Of a DNA stretch of 64,000 nt, positions 53,754 through 62,842 are shown piece by piece. Source of the stretch: Mucilaginibacter segetis (GTDB lineage: Bacteria > Bacteroidota > Bacteroidia > Sphingobacteriales > Sphingobacteriaceae); NCBI RefSeq assembly GCF_016522075.1, contig NZ_JAEHFW010000002.1:806001-870000 (forward strand), in the 5' to 3' direction. The notes under the pieces were generated by a model. That model saw only the letters and a list, made by a program, of their open reading frames with translations. It did no database searches and was not told where the DNA came from. Position numbers and translations under genes: made by a program. Every line of letters begins with the position of its first letter. Positions within the stretch are counted from its first letter, which is position 1.

Positions 53754-54953
53754 ATGCTTAATAACAGAAATATACTTTGCATAAGCGGTACAGAATGGCA
53801 TGGTAACTATATTAAGGCGGTAGTTGAGCTGATGAAGGTTTTAGCTGCAGATAATAAAGTGCTTTTTGTAAATAATGCTCACACTTATAAAGATGCTATT
53901 GCGGGTGTTAATCATAAGGTTAAGGTGGATTATATTCAGGCGTTAGGATTAAAACCCCGTATAAGTAAAATGCCAACGGAAGGTGGCGGCACTGTTTATA
54001 TTCTTACACCCCCGTTGGTTTTTCCGGTTAGCTTTTTACCCGAGGGTGCTGTTTATAATACCTTATTAACTTTTAACGCATGGCTGTTAAAAGGTAGCAT
54101 AAAAAAAGCGCTGCGGAAGCTTGATATGAATCACGAACTTATCAACTTTACATCTTTTAACCCTGGTATGGGTTATATGACCGGGAGGCGCTTTAATGAA
54201 AAAACGCTGATATATCATTGCTATGACGAAGTTAAGGGTGCCCCTGCATGGCTAAGCAAGCATGGTGTAAGGCTTGAGCAAGCTTTTATGAAAATGGTTG
54301 ACGCGGTTATAGTAACCTCTCAGGGTTTATTTAATAGTAAGAAAGACGAATGCGCCCGTTGTTATATTGTTAAAAATGCCGTAAAAGCAGGGCTTTTTAA
54401 AAAGGGGTTTAACGCTGATATAAATAAACAAAAAAAAGTAATAGGTTATGTTGGATCGGTTGACGAACGATTGGATTACGACATATTGCACCTTTTGTTT
54501 ACCAGTTTGCCTAATGCTGACTTTGTGTTTGTAGGCAGAATTATGAGTGAAGAGATTGAAGCGAAATTAAAAAAATATAATAATGTGCAATTGGAAGGCG
54601 CAAAACAACCAGATGAATTACCTGCGTATTTAAAGCGTTTTTCGGCAGGTATCATTCCATTTATCAAAGACGAATTTACCAGGGGAATATATCCCATGAA
54701 GATAAACGAATATCTGGCAGCGGGTTTACCGGTAGTAAGCACAGATTTTAGCGATCTTTCGGATTTTGAGAGCATCATTAAAATAGCACCTACCAACGAG
54801 GAGTTTTTAAACGGTCTTGTGGAGGAAATGGAAGGCGACACCACAGAAAAAAGAATGGCGCGCCTCGCCATGGCAGAAAGCAATACATGGAATAAGCGGG
54901 CAGATGAATTATCGGCAGTAATTGAAACTGTGGAGCATGAACTTAACTCCTGA
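53754..54953 (+). CDS. Glycosyltransferase, GT4-like (GT-B fold)
   Basis: 399 aa, two Rossmann halves. N-half: ILCISGTEWHGNYIKAVVELM, ending IYHCYDEVKGAP, a stretch seen in TuaH-like transferases. C-half: VIGYVGSVDERLDYDILHLL, FVFVGRI, VQLEGAKQPDELPAYLKRFSAGIIPF, then the GT4 donor-binding EYLAAGLPVVSTDFSDLSDF (here in place of the usual E-x7-E). No membrane helix; cytosolic or peripheral. Donor and acceptor unknown. Stands between the methyltransferase (divergent) and the Anbu operon (convergent, 3 bp away). Confidence 0.9.
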   Translation: MLNNRNILCISGTEWHGNYIKAVVELMKVLAADNKVLFVNNAHTYKDAIAGVNHKVKVDYIQALGLKPRISKMPTEGGGTVYILTPPLVFPVSFLPEGAVYNTLLTFNAWLLKGSIKKALRKLDMNHELINFTSFNPGMGYMTGRRFNEKTLIYHCYDEVKGAPAWLSKHGVRLEQAFMKMVDAVIVTSQGLFNSKKDECARCYIVKNAVKAGLFKKGFNADINKQKKVIGYVGSVDERLDYDILHLLFTSLPNADFVFVGRIMSEEIEAKLKKYNNVQLEGAKQPDELPAYLKRFSAGIIPFIKDEFTRGIYPMKINEYLAAGLPVVSTDFSDLSDFESIIKIAPTNEEFLNGLVEEMEGDTTEKRMARLAMAESNTWNKRADELSAVIETVEHELNS

Positions 54954-54956
54954 TAT

Positions 54957-55805
54957 TTAATAATAACTTATGCCATGGAATATTGAACGGGTATAATAAA
55001 TAGGTTCAAAAGGTTGCTCATCTGCATACTCACATGCTACACGGATATTGGTGCAGCTAACATCCCCAAAAATGCTGGCAATTGCCGCATCTGCTGCATC
55101 ACGGCCGGTTGCAATTTTAACCAGCCCGTTAAGCGGTATAAGCCTTGTAGCATCAAATAATACCCATTCGCCACCCAGGTAAGCCTCAAAACAGGCATGA
55201 AAATCGGGTGGATTAAGCCGGTAGGCATAGCCGGTAAAATACCTGGCAGGTATGGTTAACGCACGGCAAAGTGCAATTCCCAGATGTGCAAAATCGCGGC
55301 AGACACCCGCCTGTTGGGTAACGGTATCATACGCCGAGGTCTCCGAATCGGTAAAACCGCTTAGATACTCCACGTTTTTATATATCCAATCCGTAATGGC
55401 AAATACCTGCTCATATGAATTATTAATATGTCCAAAAGTATTATTGGCGAGGCGGTACAGCATATCCGACTGGCAATACCTGCTCGGATTAAGGTAGGTT
55501 AAAACCGATGGATGAAATTTACTTACCGGAATTTCAGGGATTTTGGAATGATCCTTTACTTCGTAATAATTATCAACCGTGGCATCATAATGTATGTCTA
55601 TAGTTCCGGTATCCTGTATGTCCAATCTTACAAACCTGTTTTCACCATTTACGGCGTTCAGTTCTTCGGCTTTTAAATACGGGGCTATAGTTAACTTTTC
55701 ATCTAACACGGTTTGGTTAGCCGTTCGTAAAGCATGCACATTTAATATGAGGGTGCTTGGCGCCTTAACCTCATATTGCAAGGCGGCTGATACTTTAAAT
55801 TTCAT
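54957..55805 (-). CDS. Transglutaminase-like protein of the Anbu operon (second)
   Basis: 282 aa, N-terminal beta domain (bacterial transglutaminase N-region, about 1-130) then the transglutaminase core with the Cys-His-Asp triad: GVCRDFAHLG, FHACFEAYL, WVLFDATRL. Most bacterial members cleave or ligate peptides rather than cross-link proteins. Start ATG 55805 (MKFKVSAALQYEV) overlaps the Anbu stop by 11 bp, so the two are translationally coupled. Last gene of the operon. The other transglutaminase (56550-57536) is a distinct paralogue, not a duplicate by sequence. Confidence 0.9.
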   Translation of the reverse strand: MKFKVSAALQYEVKAPSTLILNVHALRTANQTVLDEKLTIAPYLKAEELNAVNGENRFVRLDIQDTGTIDIHYDATVDNYYEVKDHSKIPEIPVSKFHPSVLTYLNPSRYCQSDMLYRLANNTFGHINNSYEQVFAITDWIYKNVEYLSGFTDSETSAYDTVTQQAGVCRDFAHLGIALCRALTIPARYFTGYAYRLNPPDFHACFEAYLGGEWVLFDATRLIPLNGLVKIATGRDAADAAIASIFGDVSCTNIRVACEYADEQPFEPIYYTRSIFHGISYY

Positions 55806-56529
55806 TGTCAGGGGGTAGTTTTTTAAAAGCCTTATCCATCCATTCGCCTGGTATGTTTTCCAGCGCATCTTTTAATTCATCGGCCCATTGTGCCGATATA
55901 CTTGCAAGGTCATGTTGCGTGTAACGCTGTTCAACCATCATAAAGGTGCCTTTTTTGTATAGGGCCACGTCTATAGGAAAATCAACGTTGTTACTACTTA
56001 CGCGTGTAGAGTCGAACGATAAAAAACCGGCCTTTAACGCCAGGCGCATATCAGAGTCTTCGTCAACTATGCGGTTGAGTATAGCCTTGCCGTGTCCTGA
56101 ATTTCCTATTACTACAAATGGAGCACCCTGCCCTAACTCAACCCAATTACCTTCGGGGTACAATAAGAATAATTTATGCTCTTCGTCATCCTTAAGCTGG
56201 CCTCCTATAATGGTATTAAGGTCGAATTTAAAACCGGCTTTTTCCAGTACGGCCCTGTCTTCCTCGGCCACCCGCCTAACCTGTTTGCCAAAGGCGTTTA
56301 CTGCCTGATAAAGCTTGCTGTACTCTTCAGTTTCCAATAATTCATCAAAGTAAACAATCGCCTTATCGCGAACGGAACGCAATCCGCTGGTCATGATGAA
56401 AAGTGAATAGTTCTCCTTTTGTACAATAGTAATCTTCTTTTTTACGGTGGTATCTGTACCTGTAGTTATGCGCGTATCTGATAAGGCAATAAGCCCTTGT
56501 TTAACTTTTATTCCTAAACAGTAAGTCAT
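55795..56529 (-). CDS. Proteasome-type peptidase Anbu (ancestral beta subunit)
   Basis: N-terminal-nucleophile hydrolase of the 20S proteasome fold, 244 aa. MTYCLGIKVKQGLIALSDTR gives Thr as the residue exposed after Met removal, and the Asp/Arg in SDTR plus the following Lys-rich KKK are the family's active-site context. FDLNTIIGGQ and PFVVIGNSGHGKAILNRIVD are Anbu-typical. Such proteins assemble into open helical or ring-like complexes without a known ATPase. Sits between the two transglutaminases. The peptide it acts on is unknown; processing of amide-ligase products is the prevailing guess. Confidence 0.92.
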   Translation of the reverse strand: MTYCLGIKVKQGLIALSDTRITTGTDTTVKKKITIVQKENYSLFIMTSGLRSVRDKAIVYFDELLETEEYSKLYQAVNAFGKQVRRVAEEDRAVLEKAGFKFDLNTIIGGQLKDDEEHKLFLLYPEGNWVELGQGAPFVVIGNSGHGKAILNRIVDEDSDMRLALKAGFLSFDSTRVSSNNVDFPIDVALYKKGTFMMVEQRYTQHDLASISAQWADELKDALENIPGEWMDKAFKKLPPDNEI

Positions 56530-56549
56530 TAGTTTAAATATTTTTGCCC

Positions 56550-57536
56550 TTATTGCTGTCTCTGTTGTTGCTGCTGCTGTTGTTGCTGTTGAATTATTTC
56601 CATATACCTTTCGTAACTGTTTCTTGATGCTGTTTCTTCAGTTTTTGGAGCTGAAACGGTAAATAAATCTTTTTCTTCATGAAGGGGATGGTCTTCGTAT
56701 CCAACAGAAACAGAAACTTCGAGCGTATGTTTTGCTGAACCTTTATAAACTCCTTTAACAGGGGAGCAATCAGAAAAATTACGACCTACCGCCAGGCGTA
56801 CGTGCGTTTCATTGGCTACGCAATTGTTGGTTGGATCAATACCCAGCCAGCCATATCCCGGCAGATATGCCTCGGCCCAGGCATGGGTGGCTCCCGTACC
56901 ACGCATACCATCACGATTAGGGCAAATATAGCCGCTAACATAACGCGCTGGGATGCTTACCGAACGCAGCATGACCATCAGAATATGGGCGAAATCCTGG
57001 CAAACACCTGCTTTAAGGTTCCAAATTTCATCTAACGTTGTTTCTACTGTGGTAACACCCTTGATGTATTCAAAATTTTTATAAACATATTCGCAAAAAC
57101 GCAATGCGGTTTTGTAAGGCGTATCATTTATTTTTCGCACATCCTCAACAATGGGAAATAATTCGCTGAGGCCCTCAAAATACTCCTGCTTTAAAAAGTC
57201 GATATAAGGTACAATGTATTTAAGGCTGAAAAGTTCATCCCATTGGGTAACTGATGCCACGTCATCAACCGGCAAGGGGCGCGGATGTGTATTTATTGAT
57301 AGTTTTGAGTTGATGACAAGGGTTGTATGCGGATCAGTGTAAGTAAAGCTGCCCACCTCGTTACCATAATAATCTACATAAGTATCTACCTGCGGATTAC
57401 CTGTAATATGCAGATCGTGTTTTATCACATCCTGATAGATGTCAACTATCGGAAAAAGTATGATCTTGTTGGCGCTGTCGCGCACCGGACTATCATAATT
57501 GTATTTGGTAATATGCTGTATTTTAAATTCTGGCAT
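56550..57536 (-). CDS. Transglutaminase-like protein with polyglutamine tail (first)
   Basis: 328 aa. N-terminal beta domain, then the transglutaminase core with GVCQDFAHI, THAWAEAYL and IDPTNN carrying the Cys-His-Asp triad. After the core, residues 300-328 end in MEII, ten glutamines (316-325), Arg, Gln, Gln; the run is coded by mixed CAA/CAG codons. Encoded 15 bp after alpha-E and 20 bp before Anbu, all one operon. The tail is not part of the usual family and is flanked by an otherwise normal protein. Confidence 0.92.
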   Translation of the reverse strand: MPEFKIQHITKYNYDSPVRDSANKIILFPIVDIYQDVIKHDLHITGNPQVDTYVDYYGNEVGSFTYTDPHTTLVINSKLSINTHPRPLPVDDVASVTQWDELFSLKYIVPYIDFLKQEYFEGLSELFPIVEDVRKINDTPYKTALRFCEYVYKNFEYIKGVTTVETTLDEIWNLKAGVCQDFAHILMVMLRSVSIPARYVSGYICPNRDGMRGTGATHAWAEAYLPGYGWLGIDPTNNCVANETHVRLAVGRNFSDCSPVKGVYKGSAKHTLEVSVSVGYEDHPLHEEKDLFTVSAPKTEETASRNSYERYMEIIQQQQQQQQQQRQQ

Positions 57537-57551
57537 AGTTTATTCGCTTAA

Positions 57552-58487
57552 TCAGGAGTTTGCAAAATAGTATTCATTTAATGAATTACCAATATTATAC
57601 AGGTCATCTTTAACCAGGGTAAGAAACTGATGCAGCCCAACCTCGCTTATACTTTTAACGGAACTGTATTTAATGTTGCTTTGCAGTTTACCTATATCAA
57701 AAGATATTTCTCGATAGGTATTGGCGTTGCTGTTATTACGCAACCGGTCAAAATAGCGTTGTATGTTGTTAACCGAATAAATAACCGAGCGGGGGAAATC
57801 ATTATTAAGTATTACCTGTTCTATTACATTTTGTGCCTCCAACCCGTCGCGGTAGGTTTTCAGATATAATTCATAGCCCCCAATAGAAAGCAACAGGTAT
57901 TTCCAATAGGTGATATCAGTTAATAAATTGGGATTGTTGTTAATTGGACCGAATTTAACATCGAGTATATCTATAGATTGAATTGCCCGCTCCAGATATT
58001 TGCCAATATTCATGAAACTGCGCGATTGCCCGCGCTCCATAGTTATTTCCGCGGTTCCGTAATATAGCATAACCTGCTTTATTAACTCGTCCAGCAGGCC
58101 TATCGGGTCTTCTCTTTTAACCCTCACATCAAAATTAGTAGCCTTAACAGTATGGTAGTATTCATTCAGACACTGCCAAAGGTCTTTGGGGATATGTTCC
58201 TGTACGCTGCGTGCGTTTTCACGGGCCAGCGTAATGATGGTTAAGATAGAATTGGGGTTAGTTTTATCGGTGATCATATACTTTAGTACCGCCCTGCTAT
58301 TACTTTCTAACTTAGCTTCCAGATCTTCATCGTGACCTGAAAATATGCGCAGCACAGGGGCCCAGGTAAACTCCTGTACCGAATCCTGAGAGGCATTATA
58401 ATTAATTTTCAGCATCCTCAGAATACCATCGCTGCGCTCAATATACCTGCTTAACCAGTAAAAACTCGCTGCTACCCTGCTTAACAT
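57552..58487 (-). CDS. Alpha-E domain protein
   Basis: 311-aa all-helical protein of the alpha-E (COG2307) family. The start MLSRVAASFYWLSRYIERSDGILRMLKINYNA is diagnostic; DEFRERSRSFMNIGKYLERAIQSIDIL-type segments with paired Glu and Arg follow. The family has no demonstrated reaction; its genes are almost always next to a circularly permuted ATP-grasp gene, as here (103 bp upstream). Probably a partner subunit of the ligase. Confidence 0.92.
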   Translation of the reverse strand: MLSRVAASFYWLSRYIERSDGILRMLKINYNASQDSVQEFTWAPVLRIFSGHDEDLEAKLESNSRAVLKYMITDKTNPNSILTIITLARENARSVQEHIPKDLWQCLNEYYHTVKATNFDVRVKREDPIGLLDELIKQVMLYYGTAEITMERGQSRSFMNIGKYLERAIQSIDILDVKFGPINNNPNLLTDITYWKYLLLSIGGYELYLKTYRDGLEAQNVIEQVILNNDFPRSVIYSVNNIQRYFDRLRNNSNANTYREISFDIGKLQSNIKYSSVKSISEVGLHQFLTLVKDDLYNIGNSLNEYYFANS

Positions 58488-58590
58488 ATCAATACAGCCC
58501 CCCGGCTCCTGTCAGGGAGATCATTTTAAACTCTGTTTGAACTACTATTTGCATTATCTTAATAAATTATAGCCCTTTAGGCATGTATGG

Positions 58591-60039
58591 TTAACTGAGC
58601 ACCCATGTATCTTTGCTTCCACCACCTTGTGAGCTGTTTACAACAAGCGAGCCCTCTTTTAGGGCAACACGCGTTAAACCACCCGGCACTATCTCAATAC
58701 CGTCAGGACCGCAAAGCGCATAAGGGCGCAGATCAATTCGCCTTGGTTGTAATGAACCCTGTATATAGCATGGCGCGGCAGACAGACTTATAGTAGGCTG
58801 CGCTATGAAATTCCGGGGATCTTTTAATATTTCACGTTTGTAATCTTCTATTTCTTTTTCCGATGCGGCGTGGCCCATCAGCATGCCGTATCCGCCGCTC
58901 TCATTGGTTTTTTTAACAACCATTTTATCAATATTTGCGAAAACATACTCACGTTCATCCTTGTTTGACAGTCGATGGGTAGGTACGTTCTTTAGCAAAG
59001 GTTCCTCATTTAGGTAATACCTTATCATGTCAGGTACATAAATATAAGTTGCCTTATCATCAGCAACGCCGTTACCTATGGCGTTCACAATAGCTACGTT
59101 ACCTTTTCGGTAAGCCCCCATAATGCCTGCAACCCCTAAAATGCTGGAAGGGTTAAACACCAGCGGATCCAAAAACTCGTCATCAACCCGGCGGTATATT
59201 ACATCAACCTGTTGCAGCCCGGTAGTGGTTTTCATGTAAACTATGTGATTGCTCACCACCAGGTCGCGCCCCTCTACCAATTCCACTCCCATTAAACGGG
59301 CTAATGTGGTGTGCTCAAAATACGCCGAATTGTAAATGCCCGGACTTAATAACACAATGGTAGGGTTGCTTATTTGCCTCGGCGATAACGACATCAAATT
59401 TTTATACAATATGGAAGGATACTCAATTACACTGCGTACTCCGCAATTAGGTATCAGATCAGGAAAAAGCCTTTTGGTAATTTCTCGGTTTTCAAGCATA
59501 TAACTTACACCAGATGGTGTTCGCAGGTTATCCTCCAAAACGTAAAAGGTTCCGTCGTTATCACGTATAAGGTCGATACCGGCGATATGTACATAAATAT
59601 CATATGGTACATTTAACTGGTACATTTCCCGTAAAAAATGCGGGCAGGAGTAAATGATATCTATCGGGACAATACCGTCTTTTATAATGAACTGATTATG
59701 ATAAATATCCTTAAGGAATAAGTTAAGTGCGGTTAGCCGTTGTTTGATCCCTTTTTCTACAAATGCCCATTCTGCCGAAGTAATGATGCGGGGGATGATG
59801 TCGAAAGGAAATATCTTTTCTATCCCCTCACCGCTGTTATAAACAGTAAAGGTTATGCCCTGTGTCATAAACAGCCGTTTAGCGAGATCCTCTTTTTTGC
59901 TCAGGTCATCCGGCGATTCTTTGGACAGGTATTCAATAACTTTTTCATAATGTGCCCGAATTGTACTGTCTTCGTTATACATTTCGTCCCATACGCCACT
60001 TATTTTACTGTATTTTTCAAAATGTTGTAAGTTGTACAT
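58591..60039 (-). CDS. Circularly permuted ATP-grasp ligase
   Basis: 482 aa, COG2308-type enzyme. MYNLQHFEKYSKISGVWDEMYNED opens it; DGTFYVLEDNLRTPSGVSYMLENR holds ATP-grasp-type Asp/Asn residues, VELVEGRDL follows, and VVKKTNESGGYGM (glycine loop) and the C-terminal VNSSQGGGSKDTWVL end it. Circularly permuted ATP-grasps make amide bonds from ATP, an amine and a carboxylate; with alpha-E, transglutaminase-like and Anbu proteins it forms a predicted peptide-tag or small-peptide synthesis/degradation system. First gene of the operon. Promoter not clear; a palindrome lies about 100 bp upstream. Confidence 0.93.
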   Translation of the reverse strand: MYNLQHFEKYSKISGVWDEMYNEDSTIRAHYEKVIEYLSKESPDDLSKKEDLAKRLFMTQGITFTVYNSGEGIEKIFPFDIIPRIITSAEWAFVEKGIKQRLTALNLFLKDIYHNQFIIKDGIVPIDIIYSCPHFLREMYQLNVPYDIYVHIAGIDLIRDNDGTFYVLEDNLRTPSGVSYMLENREITKRLFPDLIPNCGVRSVIEYPSILYKNLMSLSPRQISNPTIVLLSPGIYNSAYFEHTTLARLMGVELVEGRDLVVSNHIVYMKTTTGLQQVDVIYRRVDDEFLDPLVFNPSSILGVAGIMGAYRKGNVAIVNAIGNGVADDKATYIYVPDMIRYYLNEEPLLKNVPTHRLSNKDEREYVFANIDKMVVKKTNESGGYGMLMGHAASEKEIEDYKREILKDPRNFIAQPTISLSAAPCYIQGSLQPRRIDLRPYALCGPDGIEIVPGGLTRVALKEGSLVVNSSQGGGSKDTWVLS

Positions 60040-60136
60040 AAAAAACTTTCACGGATTTGCCTAAAAAAAGAACCTGAATAGATTATTTAATGCGTAAAGG
60101 CATTAATTTTTTGTAAATTATGAAAAAAAACAATGT

Positions 60137-60159
60137 CATAATGTAATTTTTACATTATG
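60137..60159. promoter_or_regulatory. 10-bp palindrome upstream of the Anbu operon
   Basis: CATAATGTAA-TTT-TTACATTATG, perfect arms, 98 bp before the ATP-grasp ATG in a 208-bp AT-rich gap after mscS. A second weaker palindrome TACTAT-AC-ATAGTA lies at 60173-60186. Operator candidate. Confidence 0.45.
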
Positions 60160-60247
60160 TAAATTTTATTTTTACTATACATAGTATGTTTTAGGCTTTA
60201 TTTTAAAAAAATGAGCAAAGCAAGCCTATAAAACAGATAAAATTTAT

Positions 60248-61375
60248 TCACCGCTCTAATGATTTTTCGGCTATTTGGTCAACTTCCCGGTTGTTTTGAG
60301 ATTTTACCTCCGGCGGGTTTTTCAGTAATACCCGGCTAACCGGCAGACTGTCGGGATAATTATCGCGAATAAAAGTGATCAGGTTTTCACGGATATAACA
60401 TCGCAGATCGAATGCTTTCCCGGAAGTACTTGCACTAACCAATGCGCGCAATTCAACAGTGGTTTCTTTAGCATCAGTTACCTGAATAATTTTAACACGC
60501 CTATCCCAAAGGTCGGAGGCTTCCATCAGTCTGTCAAACTCCTTACGCAAGGCATCAAGCGGGATATTATAATCCATATATAAAAAAACGGTTCCTAATA
60601 TTTCCGATGATATTCGTGTCCAGTTCTGAAAAGGCTTTTCTAAAAAATAGTTAATCGGCAATATCAGCCGTCGCTGGTCCCATATACTCAAAACAACGTA
60701 AGTTAATGTGATATCTTCCACCCGTCCCCATTCACCTTCAACAACTAATACATCGTCAATACGTATGGGCTGTGTAAATGCTATCTGAAAGCCGGCTAAA
60801 AAGTTTGACAACGATTTTTGTGCAGCAAAACCAATGATAATTCCGCCTACACCTACCCCCGTAAGCAGCCCGGCACCAATGCGGCGTACGTTATCAAAAC
60901 TGAGCAGTATCACCGCAATTGCAATAAATATAATTACCGTGGCCAATATTTTTCTGATGAACTGTAACTGTGTCCTTATTTTACGCTCTTTAAGGTTATC
61001 ATCTTTATTAAGGTCGTAAGTATGATAAATATAATCTTCAAATACGTTTATTGCTTTAATGAGTAATGCTGCCAGCGAAATAATTAGTGCTATACCAACC
61101 AGTTTGTCGAACAAGGCGTAGTTTTTTTTGCTCAGGTCCATTAGCGGCACCATCATGTTAAGCACCAACAGCGGTACAAAGTGGTTCATTGGCCGCCCGA
61201 GGTGGATAATGGCACTCCGGAACAGGGAATAGTCTTCGGTTTTTTTATAAAGCTTAAGTATCCCTTTAATAATGGCTTTTAAAATAAACCCTACTATTAC
61301 GGCTATTACAATAATTATTAAATTCCATACAAGCGGGTTTATCTTACCTGCCCAACTTTCAATTATGTTTTTCAT
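60248..61375 (-). CDS. MscS-family mechanosensitive channel
   Basis: 375 aa with four to five hydrophobic helices (first about 17-37) and the conserved MscS pore helix and beta domain: GVGVGGIIIGFAAQKSLSNFLAGFQIAFTQPIRIDDVLVVEGEWGRVEDIT is characteristic. The C-terminal region is about 110 residues. It releases solutes on hypo-osmotic shock or acts as an ion-conducting channel. Same strand as, but 208 bp ahead of, the Anbu operon. Confidence 0.92.
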   Translation of the reverse strand: MKNIIESWAGKINPLVWNLIIIVIAVIVGFILKAIIKGILKLYKKTEDYSLFRSAIIHLGRPMNHFVPLLVLNMMVPLMDLSKKNYALFDKLVGIALIISLAALLIKAINVFEDYIYHTYDLNKDDNLKERKIRTQLQFIRKILATVIIFIAIAVILLSFDNVRRIGAGLLTGVGVGGIIIGFAAQKSLSNFLAGFQIAFTQPIRIDDVLVVEGEWGRVEDITLTYVVLSIWDQRRLILPINYFLEKPFQNWTRISSEILGTVFLYMDYNIPLDALRKEFDRLMEASDLWDRRVKIIQVTDAKETTVELRALVSASTSGKAFDLRCYIRENLITFIRDNYPDSLPVSRVLLKNPPEVKSQNNREVDQIAEKSLER

Positions 61376-61478
61376 ATTTATCTCTTAATTATCATAACAT
61401 TATTTGATAATAAATGTTGAAAATTTTATATTTTTTTATGAAAATCATTATAATAATGAAAAAACAGAAAAATAAAAG

Positions 61479-62669
61479 TCAGACTAACAAGGTCGATCTG
61501 TCGGCTTGGATGTCTGTTATACCCTCTCCTGCAAAGTCTTTAAATATCAGTTCGAATGCTATTTTAAACCAGATAATTATACACGGCCAGGCCTTTACGG
61601 CATAATTTTGCATTAATACCCGTGCAGGCCGTGGGAATGCATCTGTTGGCCCCAGTCCGGTTATTATCAGTAGTAAAACCAGTATAAAAATGTGGAAAGG
61701 AGTGAAAGGGCGTTTTTGCATCATGATATAGATAACGGCGCCTGCTACCGCTATAATAAAGGTTGGATGCTCAGATGCTGTGCTGAAAATCACTACCATT
61801 AACAATACAGAGCAAAGTATTTGTATAGTGAATTTAAATGAAGCATACTGCTTAAAACGAAGTAATGGAATGGCGAATAATATAGCGCCCCAAATCAAAA
61901 ATGGCCAGTTAGGTACAGTGCTGTTTTGCGCTAAGCGTCTTACTACACCCATGATACACATATCCTGCCCGGTGGTAAGGCTTTGATTGTTTACATTTTT
62001 GATAGTTAATGCCGCGAACCAGTCGTGATAAGATTGCACTAAAAAAGAAGGGCCTGAAATTATTGCCGGAAGACAAAGAATGATCACCAGCCACACCGCA
62101 CTCCAGCTAATGAATTTTAATTTGTTCTTTGAAAAAACAAAAAAGGCCAGGCCAACTATGGGGTAAATTTTCATTAATGCGCCAAAAACAATAAATAAGG
62201 TGGCATATTCTTCTTTACCTTTTTTTACCATCAGGAAGCTAAGTATTATTAACGCAGCAATAATTGGATTGAATTGCATGTAGTGTGATGAATTGGCAAA
62301 TTCAATTACACAAAAAAGCAGTATAAGTGTTTTGATCCGGTTGGTGAACGGAAGCAGGTTGATTGCCGCTAAAAACGCAGCAGCATTGGCAAGCTCCCAC
62401 AATAGGAAGCCGGGGCCCTCGGGCAAAATTGCAAATGGCGCTATAAAAAGCGTAAAGGCAGGGCCGTATATGTATACATCATAGTATTCTTTGGGGTAAA
62501 ACAGATACAAGTTAACATTCGCTTTCATGTGGTAATATGAATCACGAAAGATGAGGTAGTTATTATCTATATGTCTGAAATATTTTAACTGCCAGCAAAA
62601 CACAGCTACTGCTATGTATAGTAAACATACCCATTGGTGCCCCGTAAGGAATAGGAATTTTTTTGCCAT
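61479..62669 (-). CDS. DUF2029/GT87 family membrane glycosyltransferase
   Basis: 396-aa polytopic protein, about 10-11 helices, of the GT87 type (GT-C fold), which use polyprenyl-phosphate sugars. The N-terminal helix is followed by DNNYLIFRDSYYHMKANVNLY with a conserved Asp near residue 42, then YGPAFTLFIAPFAILPEGPG. The extracytoplasmic catalytic carboxylate is probably in the RDSYYH segment. Product unknown; mannosylation or arabinosylation of surface lipids is typical in other phyla. Confidence 0.82.
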   Translation of the reverse strand: MAKKFLFLTGHQWVCLLYIAVAVFCWQLKYFRHIDNNYLIFRDSYYHMKANVNLYLFYPKEYYDVYIYGPAFTLFIAPFAILPEGPGFLLWELANAAAFLAAINLLPFTNRIKTLILLFCVIEFANSSHYMQFNPIIAALIILSFLMVKKGKEEYATLFIVFGALMKIYPIVGLAFFVFSKNKLKFISWSAVWLVIILCLPAIISGPSFLVQSYHDWFAALTIKNVNNQSLTTGQDMCIMGVVRRLAQNSTVPNWPFLIWGAILFAIPLLRFKQYASFKFTIQILCSVLLMVVIFSTASEHPTFIIAVAGAVIYIMMQKRPFTPFHIFILVLLLIITGLGPTDAFPRPARVLMQNYAVKAWPCIIIWFKIAFELIFKDFAGEGITDIQADRSTLLV

Positions 62670-62842
62670 GATGATCGCGATAAAAGTAATAAATTAACAA
62701 TTTATTAAGGCCCGGAAGTTTTTTGTTTTCAGGAATATCTTTAACTATTAAGTGAATTGCTATATTTAACGTGTTAAAATAATATCAGTCAATGCCATTA
62801 TCAAGCACATGTTATTTTAATCTACCTAATTAATTACTGAAT

